Source: Marthasterias glacialis (Eukaryota > Echinodermata > Asteroidea > Forcipulatida > Asteriidae). From it: a stretch of DNA of 64,000 bases. A program made the position numbers and the translations under genes. Shown here piece by piece: positions 24,091 to 35,714 of this stretch (the first letter of the stretch is position 1; each line of letters begins with the position of its first letter). The notes beneath the pieces are model-generated. The model was not told where the DNA came from, made no database searches, and saw nothing but the letters and a program-made list of their open reading frames with translations. The stretch spans positions 5,077,574 to 5,141,573 of the forward strand of contig OU452229.1 of NCBI GenBank assembly GCA_911728455.2, in the 5' to 3' direction.

Positions 24091-24810
24091 CAGAGGACCC
24101 TACATAGTGTCCAAAATTATCGAATTGTACTCATTTATGGAGCAAGTAAATGAAAATGTTCCTGGATTAATAGTTGTAACGACTGGCTTTGGTTGTTACC
24201 ATCCATAGTCTTCCGTTGTGTAGTTCATTTTACGCTATACATTACAAAACAGTGACACTACTCGATAACCCCATTTTAGCAAAACCTTGTTTCAGGATAC
24301 CCCCCGCGTCTGCCCGAACTTTCCAAAATTTTTCAATATTACGATTTTAAAAACTGCCTGGGATGTCTATCGACTGATCAGAACCATTCATTTTCAAAAT
24401 AAATGTTCCAAGAAAAATCTGGAGTACATGTAACTTTGATATGTGCAAATGTACAGTTTTTGAGATAATGGCACTTTTTTGTTTCATTTCACTATACGTT
24501 TGTGCACAAAATGAATGTTTTACTCTTCATTTGACAGACTTGTGATGTCACCATGATGATGAAAATACATTTTATGGATAGATCTACCAATACAGATCAT
24601 TATTGATTAAAAATCCTGAAAATACAGATTTTGACCTTATTTGACCTTTTGACCCCGGAATGACCTTAAAATTCAAATTTGAGGGTGGCATCCGGCCTAT
24701 TCGTTTGCCCAAGACCATGAACAATATATCTAGCATGGATGCCAGCCATTAACAAACTATGCCGTCCAAATTTTTTCTAGAGCTCTTTTTCATGTTTGGC
24801 TGGTCTACTA
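24069..24810 (-). repeat. Right terminal inverted repeat of the 4.8-kb transposon
   Basis: Reverse complement of the left arm, from CTAAAGGGCGGTTGCTAGGC inward to GGCTGGTCTACTA at the outer tip. The first codons of the decayed gene overlap its inner edge, so the original gene was probably cut by a deletion that moved the TIR next to coding sequence. Confidence 0.9.
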
Positions 24811-27031
24811 TCATAAGTAAATGATTTGTCATTTAATACAATTATGGCAATACTGTACCTAGATCATCAATCACATTTATATACCAGTATGTGTAACCGC
24901 TGAAACAGTATGCCGTTTTCATGAAATTTCATCTCCAAACTTAAGTGACGTGAACAAAGAAAAGATTTTGTTTTATTTGGACTAATCTGTCTTTAAGTGA
25001 AACAGATATGATCGGTACTTCCAACAACCCCTGACCGAAGCTGAGAAGGTTCCTTTGTTCGTCATTGCCACCACTTCCTAGCAACCACCGATGGCCATGG
25101 CGATCTTAATCCTGATTTAATTTTTATCATCACCTCACCCAATATGAATTATTCAACCCCCCCTCTCCATAAATTCCCCCCATTAGAGTCTGCCGACTGG
25201 GGGAGAGTACACACACACACACTGGTTCCGGGATCATCTGTAGACCATAGGGGGAAAATAACAAACAGCTGAAGTCGAGGGCACAGCCATTGATGATGAG
25301 TCAACTGGCTTTGGTCGGTTTAAGATTAGTATCTTGCCCCTGGGCACCTGAACGGTGCAGCAGGGTTAAATCGTGTACATCATGTTTGTTGCCCCTCCGT
25401 GTGTCCCGTCTTTGATGATGTGGAGATATCCACAGAGTTCATCAGAAGATAGCATCCCCATTAGAAAGTGCATTTGTTTCCCTGTGCTGTTGTCAATCTA
25501 CATTGTACATGTAAACCATGTTTATCATTGACCCTTCTCTTTGGCGGGTAATGTGGCGCATCCTCTTAAGAGGCCCATATATAATTTGACCATTTAAAAA
25601 AGCCCAGTGTAAGCAACTGTGCTTCTAAGAGGAAGGCTTTGCTTGCATAATAATGAATTCCATTTTAAAATAGTCCATGGACACAACTGTTATCACCAGC
25701 CACATCAAATTAATGTTAGTGGCATTACAGTTTACACAGAATTTAGGCTGCTTTCTGAAGTTAATATCAATCATTGCAAAGCAATAATTTAAAGACGTTA
25801 CTTCTTTTGGTAGAGAGGTATTTTTTAAGATTTTAATAATGTGACATGAAGTTCTTAAGCAAGTGTGCAGCATTCCAAAAGGAATGTGTTAATACAGGCT
25901 TTGGCATGCATATGGTGTGTTGTCCTAACAACATGTTGTATTTTGTGTTTATCTCTTGAGGATTTGTGTCAAAACATACATGCATGTACCAGTTACCCAG
26001 CTAGGTGCTGAAAGAATTTCCCAGTGGCAATGATTACTCTGATTCTGAGCCAGACACAAAGGCCGATCATCGTTAATCCTTCATTTTTTTTTTCTCCGGT
26101 ATTCAACCGACGGCAAACATGTGTGCCATAAAATGCAAACACAATGAGAGAACATTATATCCCCCACATCATACAGCCAAATATATTCAACAGTCAACTT
26201 GCCTTCTACAAGAAGCGAACACAGGTTTCAAATTACCAAGCACATGTTCGTTGAGGTTTCCCCCCAACAATGACAAAACGGAAACACTTCCCCCCAGATT
26301 CAGGGCGGAGAGTTCGTGACCAGGGGTCCGTTTCAGTATGGTAATAGTCTATCCAGTGGTCAATTCAGTAAATATCTCCCTGGTATAAGTTTCACCTCTA
26401 ATGGACTGAAGTACCTGGTCCAAAATGTTGACCCTATTCAGTGTTCTTATTATAATCAAATCAATGACGAATTTCATGACACCGGGGTTTCCATTGGAGT
26501 ATGAATCAAGTGAAGGCACAGGAGATGCAAGAATTCCTATGTTTGTTATTTGGGTCCGTATAATATTCAGCCTAATGTACCTTGTGAATCCCAAGATACT
26601 TGTAGTTTAGATGCTAATCGTGAAGATGAGGCATGCAGCCATTGCTTTCTGTATGTGGAGGTAGTGCGTTATATTTCTAACATGTTTGAAACCTAAATGC
26701 ATTGTCGGGTCAGTGCCAGTATAAGGAAATTATTTTCAATTTCAGTTTTTTTTTGTAAATCAAAAGGGCATTAATTCTTTTGAAAAAAAAGCTATCAATC
26801 TGGGGGAAAACATCAAATCACAAATAAATGTTTTCGTACACAATTCATCATTATCTTTGCCAAACAAACCAAGATGAAATCACAAATGAAATAAATTTAA
26901 CAGGCCCTTGAAAATATGGTCCCTACATGTAAGTTCATACAAAAAGAAATTCAAACCAATTGTAAAAAGGACCACATTACTGAACCAACCACACGTAGAG
27001 TTAACAAAGCGCCCTGTTCCTCATATTTCAT

Positions 27032-27480
27032 CTTGCCGTCCACAGAAACCCATTCAGATAAAATATGATAGCATTTTTGTATTGTTTTCTTATTGGTGTT
27101 TTCTCGCAATACAATACATAAGATTGGTATGCGGATTGTAGATTTGAGACTGGCATGCGTGAAATGAAATGTTGCCAATTCCGAAGATTGTTCTGTTGAA
27201 TTTGTTCTGTTGAATTTACAAACACTTGACCAAAGATGCAGACATGATAAACCCAGCCCTGTGCCGTCCACAGAAACCCCTCCCGATAAAATATGATAAC
27301 AATTTTTGCATTGTTTGCGTATTAGTGTTCTTGCTGTACAATACATAGTATTGGTATGTAGGTTGTAGATTGAGATTGGCACGCGTGAAATGAAATGTTG
27401 CCAATTCCGAAGATTGTTGTGTTGAATTTACAAACATTTGACCAAAGAAGATGCAGACACGATAAACCCAGCTCAAGTGC
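27032..27480. repeat. Tandem duplication, two units of about 225 bp
   Basis: Units near 27032-27263 and 27264-27480 both begin TGCCGTCCACAGAAACCC, run through GATAAAATATGATA and CGTGAAATGAAATGTTGCCA, and end GCAGACAYGATAAACCCAGC. They differ at about one base in ten, and the first unit has an extra direct repeat of TGTTCTGTTGAATTT. Open frames on the minus strand simply follow the duplication and have no recognisable domain. Confidence 0.85.
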
Positions 27481-28296
27481 TTGACAGACTTTGATTTGTA
27501 ATGTAGTATGTCTGTGCATACTGTGAAGACCAGACAACCTGTGTATTTATATATATTCACTTAAACAGATTGTTTATACACGTACTCTATACAAATGTAA
27601 ACCAAACCCAATGTTGAAGTACATGATTGCGATGTGGTATTAATAAAGCTTGTGCTGCTCCATCAACTTCAATCACGATGAAATTTTTACAAAGAAGGAA
27701 AGCCTGGGACTATTTTGTTGTGTTTGTGCATGCTTGCATGCAGATTTACTACTTGATGTCGGATGGCAAATGCATAGAGTCATGAACTTCAATGTGTAGA
27801 TCTCTGATCCTTTTTTTCTTTTTGCCGAATATAAACAGTGTGGCTTACAGCTTTACGACAGACCAGAGATTGTGAGACTGACATCTGTAAATAACGTGTA
27901 CAAATGTAGGGGTGAACTTCACAATGTCAATTTCAAGCAGTTTTTCAGTTTATTGAACAAGTACTAGTTACACTCTGTCCAAGATTTTACAGTACGCTTG
28001 TGGAGAGCTGCTTTCAACAAATGTCAAGTGGTTTACATCTTTAAGGGATGGTTGAACCTGTGTCTTATGTTTTTGTTTTGTTTCCTCAAGGAAGATTGTC
28101 TACTGATGTGAAGTATATCACGTATTGACTTATCTTTGTTATTTACACAAAGAAAAAAAATTCAGAGAAAAAAAATGTTCTTTTCAGGATCATGCTGTTT
28201 AGTTGGTGCTTGCTGCTAAGTGTATGCGTACATCATGTGATGCTATCTTTCACTTATGTTGCAGTACTTAAGAGCGTGAAGTGCAATCGTATGATC

Positions 28297-28385
28297 AGGG
28301 TTCGGAATTTACACTAGACCGAAGGCCCGAGGCCAGTGATTTTAGCATAGGGCAAGAAAACGTCAGAACAAACAAGTCTGTCGGT
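28297..28385 (+). repeat. Dispersed repeat, pair with 62352-62446
   Basis: TTTACACTAGACCGAAGGCC and GAGGCCAGTGATTTTAG match, in reverse, the segment at 62352-62446 with moderate divergence. No coding sequence; element type unknown. Confidence 0.5.
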
Positions 28386-28611
28386 CTTTTGTTTAAACCA
28401 TTGAAGAATAATACTTCACTGTGTAATACCTAAAAAATAAAAAATAAAAAAATTAAAAACGGATGTTCAAATGTTGACTATTAGTTTGAGAAATATCTTT
28501 CATTTCTGTTGAGTATCGAAAATACTTACCCATCAGACAAATGAGATCAATCTTCTCTTAGTGCTAGTTCAATTAAAAACAGTTTATATGTTTGTGTAGA
28601 TAGTTTTTTTT

Positions 28612-28740
28612 TTAAATTTTGGGGTGAACAAAGAAAAATTGACTGGAGCGGGATTTGAACCTTTGACCACCTGCTTAACTACCAATTGAGCTATCCAACC
28701 CTAATGTTGGCGGTCTCCCTATTTTGTCAATATCCCTGTT
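28612..28740 (-). mobile_element. tRNA-derived SINE, family 2, copy with tRNA-like head
   Basis: On the minus strand a tRNA-like head (about 28700-28649) shows GGATAGCTCAATTGGTAG (A-box region) and GGTTCAAATCCCGC (B box), followed by the body CTCCAGTCAATTTTTCTTTG, as in the truncated copy at 17518-17585. The shared non-tRNA body shows it is a SINE and not a tRNA gene. Confidence 0.78.
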
Positions 28741-29442
28741 TTGGGGTGGGGGGGGGTGTACCAGTCAGAAGCCATTCAACTGGTTACTGCCGTGTAGCCA
28801 GGAATCACACCCCATTTAAATACGATACAACCATTGAGCTAGTTGTTTTCTGTTTTTTTTTCTTGCTTCTTATTTTGTTTCTGGTCTTGTAAACATCTTC
28901 TGGTCCAGTAACAGTTTTGGGGGCTGCAAACCCCTAGATCCACCCCCCTCCCCAATTGGAGCCATGATGATGAAAACACTGTACACAAAATAAATCTACC
29001 AAACAGATCCTCAACTGCACTTACAATTTAATTAACTTCAAAAGCATCCTAAACCCCATCCTTCACTGCTTGACAAAAGTCATTCCAAACTATTCAATGC
29101 AGTTTGATGCAAGATTTCACCTTCAGGCGTATTTTGATATGTATTTTTTTTCCCCTAGTAAATGGCAATGGAGACAACGCCATACCCAAAAGACGCCTGT
29201 GGTCTGTGGAAACATTTCTGGCTTCATAAACAGAGTGGGCCTTAAACAGCTATGGTTTGCATTGTTGCAAAGTTAATGGGGTGTGTGGTTATTTTTCTCT
29301 ATCGAAGGTCACTGTATATTTTTGACTTTCTAAGGCCACCAACCAATAGTTGTGAATTGAAGTACATGTGGGGCCTACATGTATGTGAAGGTGATGGTGA
29401 GCAGACCCAGCGATGATCATCAGGATTTAGTTGATGTTGGAC

Positions 29443-29569
29443 CAGGCCTCCACAGAGGCAATGGAGGCAGTCCTCTGGTCCTTGCCTTGGTGCCCTTAAA
29501 AATGTTCCAAAAGAAATTTACAGTTTCCTCATAGAGGTGCCCTTTTCAAGAACGAAGCACTAAGGCCTG
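29443..29569 (+). mobile_element. CAGGCCTGAT MITE family copy
   Basis: It begins CAGGCCTCCACAGAGGCAA, contains CCTTGCCTTGGTGCCCTTA, and ends GCACTAAGGCCTG. The flanks TTGGAC and TTGGAT suggest a 6-bp target duplication with one mismatch. Confidence 0.78.
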
Positions 29570-32189
29570 TTGGATCTTTCACAAAATCTACGAGGTGTAA
29601 CAAACATGTAAAATGTTGCAACAGTCAGTACTGTAAACAGCTATAAAAGTTATTATTGTTATACATGTATTGCTGTCATTCCGGTTTAAAGGAAAAGTAC
29701 ACCTTTGGCTTTTGGAGCCGTACATTTGCCTTAATGCTATACAATTGTAGATATGAGTTTATTGCGTAGATATTGCGTTTATGAGATATCGCAAAAAATC
29801 TTGAGCGGTTGTGTTCACGCAGACGAAGTATCCGTCATGGGAATACACATTCTGAGAAGCGTTACGGCCATAATGCTTCTCAGATTGAAATTTTTGGGGA
29901 TAAGAAATGTGATATATTTTTCCATAACTGCAGTACTTCGAAGTGAAATGTTTTTCAAAATGCATTTATACTATCCTAAGCTGCTGTACTTCTTACCAAG
30001 TAAGTTATTATTGGCATAAATTTTCAGAGTCATTACCATACCAAACGTATACAGATCCTTTAACAAAACACTGTATTTGTAGCCTGGAGGCAAAATTGCA
30101 ACAATGTTTACAATTCACAAAAATTCCAATAAACAGAGATGTACATAGTATTAATACTGGTATGCAGTTACAGATAAAAACAAACAAACAAGCAAACAAA
30201 CAAAACCCCCAAAACACACATGTTTTAGTGAAACAAAATTAAATAAAAAATATATTAAAATGAGTAACCATTTCTGGTTCAACATACTGAAACTTAGACT
30301 TAAGTTGGAGTATTTTTTTTACTGTTTGGCTTGCACTTAATTTCAGAAAGATTGCCACTGTTTCTAAGCTTTACGACTTTATTTAGAACTTGTGTTGTAG
30401 GCCTATTTGAAAGAGCCCGAAATGTCAGATGTCTTGAAAGTTTTCCAGAAAAATGTGTGAAGCAATATTATTCTACTCTGTACATGAACCCCTTTTACTT
30501 GAGTGTGTTTTGTTGATTAGAAATGCCATCAAATTGACACAAGTCTTGGTGTCCATGATGAATTACTGAGGTGAAAGCCTGAAGAAGCTCTCCTCAAGAG
30601 AAAAACATCTGAACCCATAAAGCCGTAAAAATATCTTTAACATAAAGTGCCCACGGCACACACTAATTAAATTGGATGCTTTTCTGCTCATGTGGTCGGT
30701 TACCATGACAGCCAAAGTGCTGAGGACCTGCAAGCTCTTGTATCGCGGCTTTCGTCACCTGACCGCCTCACGGTAATCTGGATTCCCAGGACGGGGGGAA
30801 AGCGGCTTCCGGCGGCAGAAAGCAATCCTGGATTCCAGAATCTACAGGCTGGCGTACTTCATTCGTTATATTAATCTCGGAAGGGATCAGCGTGGATTCG
30901 CCTTGATTACGAATCTGCATAGAGTGTGTACGTCAACTGATATTAGCGAAAGAGTGGGTCTTTGTTTAATGTGGATGTGTTTGGTTTTTTTTTTAAGCAA
31001 AATGCCCAAGCAAAAATACACATACTGTACAACTTTTCAAAGTTGATCGTGGAGCGGACAGTTATGTGTGCATGTATTACACATGACGTTCCAGTTGAAT
31101 TCCAGTGAGAAGTTATTTTAAATAAGTGTGTTTTCATAGCTACGTTTATTCAGTTTTTTATTTGTTATCCGGTCACGCTTTCTAAATACCATCAGAAAAT
31201 AAGGTGTTTTTTTTTAAAGATACAGAATGGAAAGTTCTGGACTTAAATTCTTATTGACTTTACTTCACTGAGTGCTTGTTCCAAACTGGGAGACGATAGT
31301 CCAGTCCCTCCAACTATCCATCTAACAACAAGGAAGGCACGCATCACTGTTTAGGCTAGTGGTGAAGAAGGATGCCAAGTATGGCTAGAGTGGAGAGTGA
31401 CATATTACAGAGACCTGAGTAAACAGGGCATGGTCTTGAAATCAGGTATGCATTAAGAGCTGTGATTGATCCTGATGGATGGAGGCCTCCTACATACCCA
31501 TAAAAAAAAAAAACATCCATTCATTTTAGTATCTGTACATTCCTTCCTCTTCATAGTCTCTGTGCTTTGCAAGAATCCTGGCTGCATTCTTAACTACCCT
31601 GTGAGGGGTGTCTACTGTTATCTGATATAACACAGAGGGGTGGGGGGCGGGGACAGAATGTGGAAGTTTCAGTTTTGAAATAATTTCCAGTTGGATGACT
31701 GTTTCATGACAGTTAATTTGTGATGAGGAGAAAGTTGTAAAAGTTTATGTGGAATGTTCCTAACGGCTTATAATTGCACCCAAAAGAACACACCGCTTGT
31801 TCATGAAGTGCATTCTGTACAGTGTGCACAGCAGTTACTACGGGAACATGTACATGTAGATGGGACGAGAGATGTATGGGAACAGCTCTGAAGAATCCCA
31901 CTCCACTGAAAAGCGAGTGGAAGCTTTTAAAAATTACCCAAGTGTAGTGCTCTATTTGAACAGGTTTGCTGGGGGAAAATTCATTCTTACACATGTTCAT
32001 GTTGCAGCAGAAATGCATTAGCACCTTGCCGGTGACTTGATACCAGATGAATTTTTGAGAAGCAATTTGATCTGTTTAGAAATGTTTCATGCTTGCATAA
32101 CGTGGTTACCACTGGTCTTCATACAAGGGTACCAATCTTCCGTACACATGTAAAATTTTACAAAGGTAACTTGTAACCAAACCATAAAC

Positions 32190-32373
32190 CCAGTTTCTGT
32201 TAAGCAGAAAATGGTGCTTAGCAAATTATCCTGCTAAGCAAGAAGTCACAGGGAACCAGTCAAAAACTGTTTTTGTTATATGGTATTTTGGCTGGTAACC
32301 TGTTCCTGCTAAGCAAGATTTGTCTGTGCTTAGCATTTTTGCGTGCTTAAATAGCTTTACAAAATTTGGCCCT
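32190..32373. mobile_element. MITE-like repeat of the TGCTAAGCA family, degenerate copy
   Basis: Multiple GCTTAGCA/TGCTAAGCA words and a TTTGGCTGGTAACCTGTTCC stretch are shared with the element at 32425-32623. The right end, AAATTTGGCCCTG, matches the family terminus; the left end is unclear. Confidence 0.55.
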
Positions 32374-32424
32374 GTTGTACGTAAATAATCACGGTGCTTT
32401 TAGGACTGGTTTAAGTTGAACGAA

Positions 32425-32623
32425 GGCCAGATTTCATAGAGCTGCTTAAGCACAAAACTTGGCTAAGCACGAAACAATTTTGCTTATCAGAAATAGGTTA
32501 CCAGCCGAAAATGGCATGTCGTATCTACCCTTTGCGACTGCTATCCTGCTTATTTATTTCTTAGCAGAAAAAATGTTCGGCAATAATTTCTGCTTAAAAG
32601 CAGCTCCGTGAAAGTGGGCCCTG
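32425..32623. mobile_element. MITE with GGGCC-ARATTTCATAGAGCTGCTTAAGCA ends
   Basis: The left end GGCCAGATTTCATAGAGCTG and right end CAGCTCCGTGAAAGTGGGCC are imperfect inverted repeats. Internal GGTTACCAGCCGAAAATGGC is shared with 32190-32373 and 55744-55890. About 200 bp, no coding sequence. Confidence 0.72.
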
Positions 32624-33582
32624 AACAATAGAGAGACGAAGTCACTGAACTAAATGATGAGAACAGAAATGATGCCATGACTGACCCAATAATAACACCA
32701 CATTGACTGAGGTAACCCTGAGATGGCTTTGAATAAACAAACGTAGCTTTCACTTTAGACAGCGAAAAATTGAACAAATCAGAGTCATCAATTGGGGTTG
32801 GGCGCATTTTATTGTTTTTACATTCAGTGATTTTTTTATCCTACAGGAAGTGTGTGTTCAAGAAAAAATGTGGCGGATGTTTTCAGACACGATGAAAAAC
32901 TATTAATAATTGTAATTTGGTCGGAAATTTTGTATTATTGTTATTTATTTTCTTTTCATCTTTTTGTATATTTTGTTGTTTATATTTTTAATGTACATGA
33001 ATGCTGTGTTGTAATTCAGTCGGTAGGCTGCAGTGAGCAGGTTTTTTTTTTATTGAACGATGATAGTAATATTAATAAGTGGATTGATTTGAGATTGGCT
33101 AATGGCAATCAAAGGAATCTATACGTGTAGCTCTATCGGGATGGAGAACATGGTTAAAAAATGGGGGAAAAAGTACGGGGATGATATGTAATTTGTTGAG
33201 TTATGTGAATCTGATTTGCATTTGAGGGCTGCAAGGGGCCATTACAGAGAGAGGCAAATATTGAGTCACTTTGCCCGGTAAACACCGTGATCCAGTTTAA
33301 TCCACGCTCCCGCTGTCCAATTTTCCCGAAGCCCCCTATGAGACAAGGTGTATTTGCTCCAACACTTCAAGATCGGCAAACACTCAACTAAACTGGGACT
33401 GCATGTATCTTGCAGTATATTGCAATAACAAAGTGACACTCGGAGACAGGTACATGTCAGCGTGCCTACCTACATGTACCTGTCATGCGTTTTATGATAT
33501 GTCAACTGTAGTATATAGTATATACTGTAGTATATAGTATTTATAGTATTTGAAAGGGCTGTGGGATTTCAAGGAAAGTTTC

Positions 33583-33666
33583 CAGGCCTGATACTTCACG
33601 AAGGCAACGAAGGCAATTGCCTCCGTTGCCCTTGTTTATTGCCTTGGTTCTCCTTGAAAGGTTCAA
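33583..33666 (+). mobile_element. CAGGCCTGAT MITE, left half (split by the hAT-like insertion)
   Basis: It has the family start CAGGCCTGATACTTCACGAA and the GGCAATTGCCTCCGTTGCCC palindrome, then stops at GGTTCAA, where the 1.94-kb element was inserted. The rest resumes at 35609. Confidence 0.85.
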
Positions 33667-35608
33667 CAGAGCTGCCAACTAGTACGGATTTTCCGTATTT
33701 CATACGGAAATCAAACAGGAATACGGATGTACGAATATGCGTTTCAAAATACGTTTTTGGGGAAATCCGATCATACTTTGTTTTCTTTTTAATTTACGGA
33801 GAACCTATACACTGGCCTGCTATGCTGTGCATTTTTTTCAGATGCCTGCTATAAATTATAATGCTGCGCGTGCTGAGTGTAAACCCTGAATTACTTTGCG
33901 CGACGCTAATGGTCCCCTGTAAAAACCAGGCGCTACACGCTGGCCATGCTTTGACCGTATGACGTGCGGTGCGTGCACATGCAATTGGATTCGGGGTTAC
34001 AGTCGACACTCGTTTACTTATATATTGCGAGCTTTAAATCGATTACGGCTACAATAATTTAAATCATAAAATTAATATTTACGCACAGATATTGTGTTTT
34101 TTTCACGGGCATTTGTTGCAAATTTTATTCGATGACACTTTCGTTAAAATGAGACCTCGGAGAATTATCGCCAGGAAGGGCATTACATTTATTGTTGTAT
34201 TTCAACAGCTTACCCAGATATAATTTTTTTAAAGGCCGAAACAATTACAAGAATTCCCAATTTTTAATTAAATAGTCAAGAGAGCAGCTTTCCGCAAATA
34301 TAAATAAATAAATAAATAAAACAGCTCTCACTTTCATTCTAATTCATTTAATTCTAAGGACGTATTGAAAAAGTCAAAGAAAATTATAACATTGAATGCA
34401 CACTTTGAAATTCAACAATCCCCAATTTTGGAAAAAAAACACCCACCAAATAAAAGAAACGTCACGTAACCACCTAAAAAACGACAGCCTGCCAACAATA
34501 TTATTTCCCGCCTTCTCTGAGTTCCCATGTGCGTGATTCAATTTTTTCCCAGGATTCAGATTTTTATTGTACGGAATCCGATCAACATGCAGGGAACCAG
34601 CGACGCACATGTGGTATTTCTCACTTTACAATCTTTACAACGGAGATGGAGCCGAGCCAACCTCGTCCCCAGGGGTGATCGATCTCGCCGCGCCATTTTT
34701 TCCCAGCATGCCTTGCTCGATCATAAGACGTACGGGGTATAGGCGTTACGGCGCGCTGCCCATGGCAACGAGGCTGGAGCCGAGCAAACTGCACCAGCTG
34801 GTAGCATGCCTAGTCTGGTTCTCTGACAACAGATTCCCTGACGAATCTTCGATAGTCTAGTCGGAGATTTTCGGGTCTGGGAACTAGACTAGTATCATGC
34901 TACATGCTCTGTGCACGTCGACCACATGCATACTAGCGGTTTCTGTAGGACAAGTTAGTACATATGAAAATACCACGATTGATTGAGCACTAAAATGGCT
35001 TCATTATCATCAACGTCGAAGAGTGCCAGAAAGCAAATGTTCAAAAAGGAATATTTTAAGAAGTGGTCATGCATTTCATCCTCCAGGCGGGACGAGTACA
35101 GCGCGAGGTGTACACTTTGTTCATCTGACTTTTCCATTAGCCACGGAGGTGCGAATGACATTCAAATCCACGTGAGATCAAGGAAACACCAGTCTGCCGT
35201 TAGATCGTCAAAAAGTACTGGTAACATCGCCCAGTTCTTGAGAGGATTTTCAGTCTGGTGAGGAAAAATGCCACCGAATTTCGTCCAAGCGTCAGTACTC
35301 AGACTTCCTTACGCAGAAAATACAAAGTCAGTCCAAAAAGATACTGTGCTACCAGATGCAGTTCCCCGACAATCTCCTTCAAAACTGCAAAAAGGCAGCT
35401 GCAGTCTACAACAGGCAGTAAATCTTGTAGGTTTGAATTGTGAGGCCATTAGCTGTGATTATACGATAAGAGTAGCATGCGTAAAGGTAGCTAAAGTACC
35501 AAAGGGTAGTCGAGTAGTGTCGCGCAGAAAAATACTTATTTCATTGGCAGAATACTGATTTTTAAGCTTCAGAATACTGATTTTCTCAATTTAAGGTTGG
35601 CAGCTCTG
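33667..35608 (+). mobile_element. hAT-like DNA transposon (1,942 bp), CAGAGCTGCCAAC ends, 6-bp TSD
   Basis: Perfect 13-bp inverted ends CAGAGCTGCCAAC and GTTGGCAGCTCTG lie between direct repeats GTTCAA (33661-33666 and 35609-35614). The pre-insertion MITE sequence is recovered exactly when one GTTCAA is removed. The CAG start and the BED/C2H2-like ORF inside point to hAT, but that superfamily usually leaves 8 bp. No transposase catalytic domain is visible in any frame, so the copy is non-autonomous or internally deleted. A GC-richer stretch near 34640-34860 precedes the ORF. Confidence 0.88.
34995..35261 (+). CDS. Zinc-finger (BED/C2H2-like) ORF of the hAT-like element
   Basis: An 88-residue ORF whose ATG has a strong context (A at -3, G at +4). 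After a basic N-terminus (KKEYFKKW, residues 17-24) it holds C39-x2-C42 and H59-x5-H65 around DFSISHGGANDIQ, a finger pattern like the N-terminal DNA-binding domains of hAT-type transposases. The catalytic part of a transposase does not follow. The frame closes at TGA (35259-35261). A GTGAGG donor-like site overlaps the stop at 35258, so a spliced product is conceivable. Next to it a different frame is open to about 35440 but carries no domain I recognise. Probably a truncated transposase remnant; expression is unknown. Confidence 0.6.
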   Translation: MASLSSTSKSARKQMFKKEYFKKWSCISSSRRDEYSARCTLCSSDFSISHGGANDIQIHVRSRKHQSAVRSSKSTGNIAQFLRGFSVW

Positions 35609-35714
35609 GTTCAAGAAGAACTGTACAATTACCTCATGTCGTAGAGGTGCCCTTTATCAAGAAGAAAATGCCTTGGTGCCCTTGCCCTTTTCAAGAAAGA
35701 AGCAATCAGGTCTG
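35609..35714 (+). mobile_element. CAGGCCTGAT MITE, right half (split by the hAT-like insertion)
   Basis: It resumes with GTTCAAGAAGAACTGTACAA, the TCGTAGAGGTGCCCTTTATC block and the terminus AAGCAATCAGGTCTG. With 33583-33666 it makes one full MITE of about 190 bp. Confidence 0.85.

Larger units (their letters stand above)
19991..24810 (-). mobile_element. 4.8-kb DNA transposon with about 730-bp TIRs carrying a PIN/FEN1-like nuclease gene
   Basis: Two long inverted arms (19991-20719 and 24069-24810) start with TAGTAGACCAGCC and enclose about 3.3 kb holding one decayed minus-strand gene. A 3-bp TCA flanks both ends (19988-19990 and 24811-24813) and may be the target duplication; because the terminus is TA-rich, a 2-bp TA or AT reading is also possible. 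The left and right arms are about 95% alike by eye and differ by small indels near the tips (right arm about 13 bp longer). The coding potential, TIR length and short TSD mark it as a cut-and-paste type element. The superfamily is not certain: an Academ (AcademX-like) relative carrying an XPG-type nuclease is one hypothesis. No DDE transposase was found inside, so this copy may be internally deleted. Confidence 0.88.

Noticed and set aside
28649-28700. tRNA gene on the minus strand
   Set aside because: The same B box and downstream body recur at 17518-17585, so it is a dispersed SINE.
34567-34860. 97-codon open frame upstream of the zinc-finger ORF in the hAT-like element
   Set aside because: No domain is seen; the GC-richer composition fits a regulatory region of the element as well.
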